A stretch of 64,000 bases of DNA from JABDMH01 sp965223105. GTDB lineage: Bacteria > Bacteroidota > Bacteroidia > Chitinophagales > Saprospiraceae. The notes beneath the pieces are model-generated. The model worked only from the letters and a program-made list of their open reading frames with translations. It did not search any database and had not been told where the DNA came from. The DNA lies in the NCBI GenBank assembly GCA_965223105.1, contig OZ244987.1, positions 186,001-250,000 on the forward strand. The letters are read 5' to 3'. Positions 18,569-27,100 of this stretch are shown here, piece by piece; position 1 is the first letter of the stretch; every line of letters begins with the position of its first letter. The position numbers were made by a program, and so were the translations under genes.

Positions 18569-19352
18569 ACCGCTTTTTGGTGCTTTCATTGTTTGGCATT
18601 TCGCTGCTTGTTACCAAGATCGAGAAGGTTGTTTGGATGCGTTGGCGACCAATTTCGATGTAAATGCTGATATCAATTCAGGCTGTGTATATCCCGAGTT
18701 GACCTTTAATATATCGCACCGTTTTGACACCGTGAATTTTGATCTAGGGTCGGTGTATCTCAATCTTCTGAATCAACCCTTTATTCCGCTGGCTATCTCA
18801 TTCTACATCTCAGAAGTAAGTCTTTTGACGGATATGGACCTAGTCACTGTCGATGACCTATTGCAATTCAGAGATCAACAAGGAAACTTAACGGTGGTTC
18901 CTGATGACATTACGAAAATCCGAAGGTCATCATTTTCATTTGCCATCGGTAGCTTTCTTACACCCAATTCATATCGAAGTTTACAATTTTCCCTGGGACT
19001 TGATGCCTCTTTGACCAGCGCACAATCCTTTGATATAGACGACGATCATCCCTTAGACAGTTCCAGTAATGAACTATTCGATGCGCAGCTGGGATATATT
19101 ATGGCTCGTGCTGAGCTGATCAGCGATACAAGTGCTTTGGACACTTTGGTCATCGATCTTCCAGCTAACCCCACTATTCCCATGTCATTGCCAGTTGACT
19201 TATTTAAAGATAGAGGAGAGGCCATCGCTGTTCCTCTCGTCATTGATTACCGCCACTGGTTTGATCGTATTGATTTTGAGCAAGACGACCTGCCTACCAT
19301 CCGGACCAAGCTGGCCGATGGCATCCAGAGATCTTTTTTCGTGAATCAATAA
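18552..19352 (+). CDS. MbnP-like domain lipoprotein
   Basis: 266 residues. A lipoprotein leader ends at Cys20 (FAAC). Just after it is a GC-D-ALATNF-x-A-x-G-C motif (residues 27-46), the disulfide-bounded calcium-type motif often seen in Bacteroidota exported proteins. The rest matches the MbnP-like family (domain about residues 48-262: L-x-F-N-ISHRFD opening, YISEVSLL, then a LPLxL-type end). MbnP-type proteins are copper-associated and usually paired with an MbnH di-haem peroxidase, which is absent here. It overlaps the exonuclease gene, so it is the last gene of the operon. Confidence 0.78.
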   Translation: MKAILKPLFGAFIVWHFAACYQDREGCLDALATNFDVNADINSGCVYPELTFNISHRFDTVNFDLGSVYLNLLNQPFIPLAISFYISEVSLLTDMDLVTVDDLLQFRDQQGNLTVVPDDITKIRRSSFSFAIGSFLTPNSYRSLQFSLGLDASLTSAQSFDIDDDHPLDSSSNELFDAQLGYIMARAELISDTSALDTLVIDLPANPTIPMSLPVDLFKDRGEAIAVPLVIDYRHWFDRIDFEQDDLPTIRTKLADGIQRSFFVNQ

Positions 19353-19793
19353 GGAAGATCCAGTGCAAGTTTGCAAAGCAAACCAAGAAGGATGAGAGCC
19401 TACATTGCGTGTCTTATTCTGCAACTGACCGGACTATTTAAAAATTTTTACTGATTTACGAGCATATTTTTTATCATATAATGGTCTTATAATCAATATA
19501 TTATAGGATGCATCTTTACATATTATCTTTTATTGCATATTATCTTGTGTCATATTTGTATTTGTTTTATATGTTTTGATGGGCCATTTTTGAAAAAGAG
19601 AAGGATGTTACAGTGATCTTCTCTAAGGAAATATCGTTTTTGGATATGTTCATGGGATTATAATTTGTTAGACGAGTCGCGGTGCTCCTCACGGCGACTC
19701 GTTTATATTCATGGGAGGGTTTACAACAGACCTCTCTAATCCACCCCCACTTAAACAAGATCCAAGACCATGTGAAACCAAAATCCCTTGTGA
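19353..19793. other. Convergent intergenic region, AT-rich
   Basis: 441 bp between the end of the MbnP gene and the end of lutC. The left part is strongly AT-rich (19440-19570). The only structure of note is the hairpin at 19672-19702. No gene is supported. Confidence 0.6.
19672..19702. terminator. Candidate terminator hairpin between convergent operons
   Basis: ACGAGTCGC pairs exactly with GCGACTCGT (9 bp), with three further inner pairs (GTG/CAC) across one mismatch. The plus side continues TTATATT, only weakly U-rich; the minus side is AT-rich. A bidirectional terminator is plausible but not strong. Confidence 0.4.
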
Positions 19794-20375
19794 CTAGGAC
19801 TTAATTAGCAGAATGGAATGGCTTCTGGGCCCTTGGGCACCGACAACCAGCGATTGCTCGATGTCGGCGGTCTTGGAGGGACCAGCGATAAAAACACCGA
19901 ATCCAGTGCGATCAACCTGCAAATTGGCGTAGGCGGTATGCATAAGATCAACCACATCTTTCGCATGAAGTACAATGGCCAAATGTTCTGTCAAGAACGG
20001 AAGAACCCGAAAATCAAAGTCCTCCTCATCAAGCCAAATGGCCCCGTTTTCAGCCACGCCAAGAGTGGACCTTATTATGGCAACATCGATATTTTCCAGG
20101 TCTTGAGGTTGCAAGACGACCTTATCGATACCCCAGCCTTCAAAAGCGGGGTGACAGGAATAGACCCTTTGCATATCGGCAAATTGCTGATCCACAATGT
20201 ATTGGATTTGTTCCTCATGATCAATTTCGATCACTTGACTGCCAGATAATGTGGCATTAACTTTAAAGGCATCGGCCAATGAGTCAAACCGGCAATTTAC
20301 CCTTGGAATCGAAGGCAATGCCAAGACCGGGGGCTTATTTGTTTTTACTTTTTTTAAGATGGCGTCTTTACTCAT
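19794..20375 (-). CDS. lutC: LutC/YkgG-type LUD-domain protein of lactate utilisation
   Basis: 193 residues from the ATG at 20375, which overlaps the lutB stop by ATGA; a start 7 codons earlier is possible but would overlap more. It has the LUD fold signature with ENIDVAIIRSTLGVAENGAIWL, HAKDVVDLMHTAY and GFGVFIAGPSKTADIEQSLVVGAQGPR (quoted as separate conserved blocks). LutC is the smallest subunit of the LutABC L-lactate oxidase complex, which passes electrons from lactate through iron-sulfur centres. Third gene of the lut operon. Confidence 0.92.
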   Translation of the reverse strand: MSKDAILKKVKTNKPPVLALPSIPRVNCRFDSLADAFKVNATLSGSQVIEIDHEEQIQYIVDQQFADMQRVYSCHPAFEGWGIDKVVLQPQDLENIDVAIIRSTLGVAENGAIWLDEEDFDFRVLPFLTEHLAIVLHAKDVVDLMHTAYANLQVDRTGFGVFIAGPSKTADIEQSLVVGAQGPRSHSILLIKS

Positions 20376-21751
20376 TGTCTGTTTCTTTGATACCAATCTC
20401 TAAAGCACTCTTTCGGGATTGGGGGCAACTCTCGCTGTCGAGTCCATGGATTCCAAGGATGATTGACTATCTTTTTTGGCAACCTTCTCAAGAGAACACG
20501 GATAAGTTTTGCCATGCCCAAATAGGCCCATTTCTTACTGAGTATTAAGCCCACCAGACTGAATACTGCTTTCTTTTGCAACGAGATCATGCCCTTCTGA
20601 CCTATGATTTGTCGCCATTTATACAACTGCTGATGGATGTCAATCTTGACCGGACAGACGTCGGAGCAGGCCCCACACAGGGTGGATGCAAATGGCAGTG
20701 TACTGAATGTCTTCAGATCTCTCCCGGGGCTCAGTATGGAACCTATGGGTCCAGGTGATGTATGACCATAGCTATAACCACCACTTCTGCGATATACAGG
20801 ACAAGTATTGATACAAGCGCCACATCTTATACATTTCAGCCCTGCACGAAAATCTAGTCTGCCCAGGTGTGTACTTCTGCCGTTGTCCACGATGATGACA
20901 TGCATTTCACCCCCTGGTTTGGGTCGGTGATGATGAGACGTGTAAATCGTAATGGGTTGTCCCGTGGCACTGCGGGCCAGCATTCTAATGAAAACACCCA
21001 GATGTTCGACTTTCGGAATAACTTTCTCAATACCCATACTATGGATCTGTATCGGCACCAGGTGTACACCAACATCGGCGTTGCCCTCATTGGTACAGAC
21101 CACAACACCTCCAGTTTCTGCAATGGCAAAGTTTACACCAGTCAAGGCCGCCCCAGCTTCCAAAAACTTTAACCGGAGATGTTGACGAGCCGCTTCCGTA
21201 AGGTACTGTGGATCATTTTGTCCGGGCTCTGTATTTAACTTGTCGTGAAATAGAGCTCCAATTTCCTCCTTTCTAATGTGTATGGCCGGTGCCACAATAT
21301 GACTGGGAGGCTCGTTTCGCAATTGTATGATTCGCTCTCCCAAATCCGTATCGATTACTTCAATTTGATGTGAAGATAAATAGGCATTGAGACCACACTC
21401 TTCAGTAAGCATGGACTTACTTTTCACCAGTTTCGTGATACCTCGCTTTTGAAGGATGCTCGTCACAATTTGATTGTGTTCCTCGGCTGTTGCTGCCCAG
21501 TGAACCCGGACACCATTTTTGCGAGCTGCTTCCTCAAAAGTCAGAAGGTACTCATCCAGATGAGATAAGGTGTGATCTTTAATGCCTGAGGCAGCATCAC
21601 GTAAAACTTCCCATTCATCCAATTGATGTACCGCTCCATCACGTTTGGTGCGTAAGAAGGCCACAGCCTGATTGTGCCAGTCGGTACGCTCTTCATCCAA
21701 AAGAAACCGGCGGGCATTCTTCGCATGATCAATGACTTTATGGGTTGCCAA
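20372..21751 (-). CDS. lutB: LutB-type iron-sulfur subunit of lactate oxidation
   Basis: 459 residues. An N-terminal LUD domain (about 60-290, with AETGGVVVCTNEGNAD) precedes a bacterial ferredoxin module with two 4Fe-4S motifs: CIRCGACINTCP near residue 310 and CGACSDVCP near 360. A basic, hydrophobic C-terminal tail follows. This is the standard LutB layout. The start is TTG at 21751: an in-frame stop lies three codons upstream and no ATG occurs before residue ~113, while homologues begin at about this point. 80 nt separate it from lutA; ATGA overlap with lutC. Confidence 0.93.
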   Translation of the reverse strand: MATHKVIDHAKNARRFLLDEERTDWHNQAVAFLRTKRDGAVHQLDEWEVLRDAASGIKDHTLSHLDEYLLTFEEAARKNGVRVHWAATAEEHNQIVTSILQKRGITKLVKSKSMLTEECGLNAYLSSHQIEVIDTDLGERIIQLRNEPPSHIVAPAIHIRKEEIGALFHDKLNTEPGQNDPQYLTEAARQHLRLKFLEAGAALTGVNFAIAETGGVVVCTNEGNADVGVHLVPIQIHSMGIEKVIPKVEHLGVFIRMLARSATGQPITIYTSHHHRPKPGGEMHVIIVDNGRSTHLGRLDFRAGLKCIRCGACINTCPVYRRSGGYSYGHTSPGPIGSILSPGRDLKTFSTLPFASTLCGACSDVCPVKIDIHQQLYKWRQIIGQKGMISLQKKAVFSLVGLILSKKWAYLGMAKLIRVLLRRLPKKIVNHPWNPWTRQRELPPIPKECFRDWYQRNRQ

Positions 21752-21831
21752 ATGAAATCATTTAGATGGGCAAGTCGCAAGTTTTATCGATCCCATGTCT
21801 AATAATAAATCGATTGATATCCGTTGATTTC

Positions 21832-22587
21832 TCATACCGAATTCAGAATTTCCACAATATGTTTGATGCGAATCGGCCATTCATTCCTCCTGATGATGCC
21901 ATCCATATGCATCAAACAACTCATGTCACCAGAAGTGATGAACTCTGCCCTATTTTCCATATGATCTTGAATGCGGTCTTTTCCCATCTTCACCGACACA
22001 GCTTCCTCAGTCACGGCAAACGTTCCGCCAAAACCACAGCATTCATCAGCCCGGTCTAAGTTGATCAATTCAATTCCGGACACCATACCCAGCAGCTCTC
22101 TCCAGCTTGAATACACTTCACTCACCAGTTCCGAGGACTTGGCCATTCGCAAGCCACGCAAACCATGACAACTTTGGTGTAGGCCTACCCGATGCGGGAA
22201 TCGGGCCGGCAGCTCCTTAATCTTTAATACGTCTAGTAGGAAGGTGCTGATATCATACGTTCTTTCTCTGATCTGAGTTATACTCGATGATTGCTCAACG
22301 ATGTCATAATGATGTTTCACATGATAGGTACAGCTTGCAGAAGGAGCCACGATGTATTCAAAGTCTGAAAAAGTTTGGACAAAATGTCTATAAATGTTGT
22401 GAGCTTTGCCTTCCATACCGCTATTGGCCAGGGGCTGGCCGCAGCAGGTTTGATCTGCAGGATACGTGACATCACATCCTAATTTTTCCAATAGTTGTAA
22501 GCAGGAAATGGCCACAGTAGGATAAAACAGATCGATATAACACGGAATAAATAGTCCGATCTTTCTCATTGAGGATGCTTTAGTCAT
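21832..22587 (-). CDS. lutA: LutA-type CCG-domain subunit of lactate oxidation
   Basis: 251 residues with two CCG (cysteine-rich) domains: PADQTCCGQPL near residue 45 and DECCGFGGTF near residue 185, with the linking QSCHGLRG. These bind iron-sulfur clusters in glycolate/lactate oxidases and heterodisulfide reductases. The order lutA-lutB-lutC and strand are standard. The annotated ATG overlaps the upstream hydrolase stop by 8 nt; an ATG six codons in (22569, MRKIGLFIPCYID) would match homologues better and remove the overlap. Confidence 0.93.
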   Translation of the reverse strand: MTKASSMRKIGLFIPCYIDLFYPTVAISCLQLLEKLGCDVTYPADQTCCGQPLANSGMEGKAHNIYRHFVQTFSDFEYIVAPSASCTYHVKHHYDIVEQSSSITQIRERTYDISTFLLDVLKIKELPARFPHRVGLHQSCHGLRGLRMAKSSELVSEVYSSWRELLGMVSGIELINLDRADECCGFGGTFAVTEEAVSVKMGKDRIQDHMENRAEFITSGDMSCLMHMDGIIRRNEWPIRIKHIVEILNSV

Positions 22588-23860
22588 CTATTGCCTGACC
22601 TGTAAGGAGCCTAAATCTCCAACCCGTGTCATCCGGTGTATTGCGAGTCTGCTTCATGAGGATACCAATCAGCTGTTCCTGAGGATCCGCAAAGTATTGG
22701 GTGTTAAAGTACCCGCCCCAGTCAAAGGTACCGGAACTGCCCCGACCTCCTTGTGCCTGGCCTTGACCATCTATAACACCAAATGCCAAACCGTAATAAC
22801 TGCCCTGGCCTTCCCAGAGATCACCAATTTGGTTGCCCATCATAGATTGGATAGTGGTACGGCTCAGGATTCTGGTGCCGCCAAGCTCTCCATGATTGAG
22901 GTACATTTGTAAGAAAGTCGCATAGTCTTTTGCCGTGCTGCAGAGACCAGCGCCACCGGAAAAGAAAGTTTTGGCACCCGTTTTAGGGTAGTCGGGATCA
23001 TAAAAAGTCACGGGATAATTTACCCATTGATCGTTTTTCTTGGTTTGTATGGACACCAGCTTATCCTGTTTATCTGTTGGGAGGTAAAAGTAGGTGTCAC
23101 TCATCCCCAGAGGATCGAAGAGATGCTCTTTTAAGAACTGGTCAAAAGGTTTACCCGAAATGACTTCAACGAAATATCCCAATACATCGAGACCTTCACT
23201 ATAGGTGAACTCAGCACCCGGATCGTGGTGCAAGGGGAGGCTGGCTAAGATTTTGACACTTTGTGCAATCGTAACTGGTTCTGTGGTGAAGAGGTCAGTT
23301 ACGCCGGCTTTCCCATAAAGTAGGCGAAACCTTTCATCGGCATCGATGACCCCATAACCCAGGCCCGATGTATGGGTCAGTAAGTGACGAATGGTGATTT
23401 CGCCATCCGCTGGTCGTGAAGTATAGGTGGTATCCCCATAACTAAAAGAGGTTAGGACTTTGGGATTCTTAAAATCAGGGATGTACTTAGAAATGGGATC
23501 ATCCAACTGAAACAGCCCCTGTTCCCACAACATCATCACTGCAGTAGAGGTGATGGCCTTGGTTTGTGAAGCAATGCGAAAGATGTCATCCTTAGATAGT
23601 GTCCTGCCATCAGCATCAGCAGATCCAAAGGCCTTGTGATAAATGATCTTGCCTCGACGTGCAACCATTGCTACCATGCCAGGCAGGGATCCATCATCAA
23701 TAGCTTGCTGGCACATTTGATCAATGCGATCCAGACGCGGACTGGATATGCCAACGGTCTCCGGATCAGCGACCGAAAGCGGTTCGGAAAACTGGATAGA
23801 TTTGGTTTGTGCAAATAGGAAATTTGCCTGTAAAAACAATAAGTAATATACGTATCGCAT
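22580..23860 (-). CDS. Exported serine hydrolase, beta-lactamase class C family
   Basis: 426 residues. A signal peptide (1-17, ending FAQ) is followed by the serine beta-lactamase/DD-peptidase fold: S98-Q-T-K101 (ASQTK, nucleophile and base), Tyr220 in FTYSEG standing for the YxN motif (Asn replaced by Glu), and W-G-G in FDWGGYFNT as the third motif. This family includes esterases and peptidases as well as lactamases, and the YSE variant favours an esterase-like or unknown activity over true penicillinase. It lies upstream of lutA with an overlap, so it may be co-transcribed with the lactate genes. Confidence 0.88.
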   Translation of the reverse strand: MRYVYYLLFLQANFLFAQTKSIQFSEPLSVADPETVGISSPRLDRIDQMCQQAIDDGSLPGMVAMVARRGKIIYHKAFGSADADGRTLSKDDIFRIASQTKAITSTAVMMLWEQGLFQLDDPISKYIPDFKNPKVLTSFSYGDTTYTSRPADGEITIRHLLTHTSGLGYGVIDADERFRLLYGKAGVTDLFTTEPVTIAQSVKILASLPLHHDPGAEFTYSEGLDVLGYFVEVISGKPFDQFLKEHLFDPLGMSDTYFYLPTDKQDKLVSIQTKKNDQWVNYPVTFYDPDYPKTGAKTFFSGGAGLCSTAKDYATFLQMYLNHGELGGTRILSRTTIQSMMGNQIGDLWEGQGSYYGLAFGVIDGQGQAQGGRGSSGTFDWGGYFNTQYFADPQEQLIGILMKQTRNTPDDTGWRFRLLTGQAIDD

Positions 23861-24136
23861 TCGGAGGAGATTTCGTCTGGATTGAAAAATAGTGAATGCA
23901 CCTGCGCTGACCTAACTTTCAGCATTATGCTTTTGCATACCAAGACACTTACATGCTATTTCCATGCTGAATTGGCATAAACTTTGATTTTTCATCCTCA
24001 GTACCCTCCACTTATCTACCATAGTTTTCCCATCGCTCGCTCGAAACTTGATCAATGAGATAATGAATGTCGGTTGAAGTTAACTGATATTCTGTGATTT
24101 ACATATATATTTATTCTTTATCTAAAAGAGAATCCA

Positions 24137-27100
24137 ATGATCAGGCCTCATTCGTCCCAAAGAGTCATCACTTTTTCCATCAATAGAAGACTGCGGCTTC
24201 TCAACCCTGGTCTAGGTTTAAGTTTGATTTTCTTTCTTGCAGCCTTTCAAGGCACGTTGGCCCAAAATTGTCCCGGGAACAACACCACGGATATCCGTAC
24301 ATGTTTTTCTGGTACACCATCATGTACAGGCAGTGATGTGACCTTGATCGGACTTTCGGTGGGAGATCCCAATGAACCCTGTGAAACCTGCACACCCGGG
24401 CAACCGGTGACTTTGCCTCTGATCGCGGAAATACGAAGCGACAATAACGGCAACCGCTGTACATTTACCCTCGCCGCTGATCTGTTAGTGGATGGAGTAT
24501 TTGCTTGTACCCTTTCTGTGAGATTGGATACCTGCATTGGCACTATGGGAACTTACTTCTTTGAGATGGGAAGCTTGACTTTCACTTGTGGAGAAGCACT
24601 TACCCTCTCACCAGATTTGATCCTTGGATGGGCAACCAATGGTAACGACAACGGCAATCCGAATTTTTGCCCAAACAATTCGAAATGTGGTCTTCCCGGA
24701 CCCATTGCTGTGCGTACACCCTTAATTGCCACTTGTCAGGTATCACGACCCGTAGCTTGCTTCGGTGAAGATGGGGATGTGACGGCGGTAGTGACCGGTG
24801 GGACTCTTCCTTATTCTTTTAGTTGGAGCAATGGTATGTCGGACTCTGTGATCACTGTAGCGCCCGGTACCTATGATCTGACAGTATCTGATGCCAATGG
24901 CTGTACCAGTCTTTGTTCTGTGACCCTGCCAGCTGGTCCTGGGTCGGCACTTACGGCTGCTTGTGTCAATGGAGCGGTCTCGTGCTTTGGTGATAGTGAT
25001 GGCACTGTATCGGTGAATCCTGCTGGTGGAACCCCGAATTACACCTACCTCTGGAATGCCAACGCAGGTAACTCGATGAATCAGACGGTAACTGGTTTGC
25101 CGGCTGGAAACTACACCGTGACCGTGACGGATGCCAATGGTTGTCAAGATGTTTGTACAGCCAATATAAGTCAGCCCCAGGCCTTCACTTGTTCAGCGAA
25201 TCAAGATCAAGCGGTGAGATGCAATGGCGAATCCAATGGTCAGGCCACAGTTACCCCTACTGGAGGGAATGGTGGAAATACTTACCTATGGGATAATGGA
25301 GAGACCAATGCTACAGCCACCATGCTGAATGCGGGTCTGCATACGGTGACCGTGACCGACAATCAGGGTTGTACTACTTCTTGCTCCGTAACGATCACTC
25401 AACCCAGTGCCCTAACTTGTACTGCGGTCCAAGATCAAGCAGTGAGATGCAATGGAGAATCCAATGGACAGGCTACTGTGACTCCCGCAGGTGGAAATGG
25501 GGGAAATACTTACCTCTGGGACAACGGAGAGACCAATGCTACTGCCACCATGCTGAATGCGGGTCTGCATACGGTGACCGTGACCGACAATCAGGGTTGT
25601 ACTACTTCTTGCTCCGTAACGATCACTCAACCCAGTGCCCTAACTTGTACTGCGGTCCAAGATCAAGCAGTGAGATGCAATGGAGAATCCAATGGACAGG
25701 CTACTGTGACTCCCGCAGGTGGAAATGGGGGAAATACTTACCTCTGGGACAACGGAGAGACCAATGCTACGGCCACGATGCTGAACGCAGGTCTGCATAC
25801 AGTGACCGTCACCGACAATCAGGGATGTACCACCTCCTGCTCCGTAACGATCACTCAACCCAGTGCCCTAACCTGTACTGCAGTCCAAGATCAAGCGGTT
25901 AGATGCAATGGAGAATCAAACGGGCAGGCTACCGTGACTCCCACAGGCGGAAATGGAGGTAATACTTACCTCTGGGACAACGGAGAGACCAATGCTACTG
26001 CCACTATGCTGAATGCGGGTCTGCATACGGTGACCGTGACCGACAATCAGGGTTGTACTACTTCTTGCTCCGTTACGATCACTCAGCCTGCACCCTTAAC
26101 CTGCACTGCAGTGGAAGATCAAGCGGCTTCGTGTAGTGGCTTTGCCGATGGAGAGGCAACCGTGACCGCATCAGGCGGCAATGGGGGTTACTCCTATTCC
26201 TGGGATAATGGAGAAATGACTGCTACAGCCACCATGTTAACAGCCGGAACACATTCAGTGACGATAACCGATGCACTGGGATGTAATACTTCCTGTACCG
26301 TGACCATCACTCAACCATCTACACTATCGTGTACCGCAGTGGAGGTTCGTCAAGTCTTGTGCAATGGTGAGTCTAATGGCGTAGCAATGGTCACCGCCAC
26401 TGGGGGTAATGGGGGCTATGGCTACCTATGGGACAATGGAGAGACTTCGGCAACGGCAACCATGCTAAATGCCGGAACCCACACCGTAACCGTCACAGAT
26501 GCCCAAGGGTGTATGACTTCCTGCGTAGTGGATGTAACCGAACCAGCCATATTGGGGGCTTCAGTTACCTTCAGCTGTAATCCTGATGCTACTGCAGACC
26601 TAGACCTAGCCGTAACTGGTGGTACTCCTGGTTTTACCTATCAGTGGGATAATGGATTGCCCGCAGTACAGGATCCGACCAATGTACCTCAGAATATGAC
26701 CTATAATGTGACCGTCACCGATGCTAATGGCTGTACAGCGACTGCCTCAGTGACCGTCCAAGGATGTTGTTTGCTTGATATTGTATGTCCAGCTCCTACC
26801 AATGTGGCCTGTCTGGATGATACAACGACCGTTTCTCAGGATATGCAAGAGTTGATGGCCAATATTGTGGCTGTACCTCCTCCTTGCAACACACCCACCA
26901 TCACACTAATATCACGATCGGCATCAGGTTCCTGTGGGACAGCCCCGGGTTACGAAATTAGCCGTGTATATGAAATCAATGACGGGGTGACAACCCTTCA
27001 ATGCACCAAATTGATCCGCGCTCTGGATAACGTGCCACCAGCCTTGAACCCCCCGCCGTCAGCACAAGTCGAATGTCTTGATGACACAACTTCCGCCTTT

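Noticed and set aside
22580..23860. Antibiotic-resistance beta-lactamase
   Set aside because: The YxN motif is YSE and the KTG box reads W-G-G, more typical of esterase/peptidase relatives.
25369..25902. 177-codon frame overlapping the SprB repeats
   Set aside because: It exists only because the 228-bp repeat (divisible by three) keeps the same alternate frame open; the sequence is a Tyr/Ser/Arg-rich shadow with no protein features.
25180..26560. Regular direct repeats resembling a CRISPR array
   Set aside because: The period is 228 bp, in frame, and encodes SprB domains; there are no short repeats with unique spacers and no cas genes.
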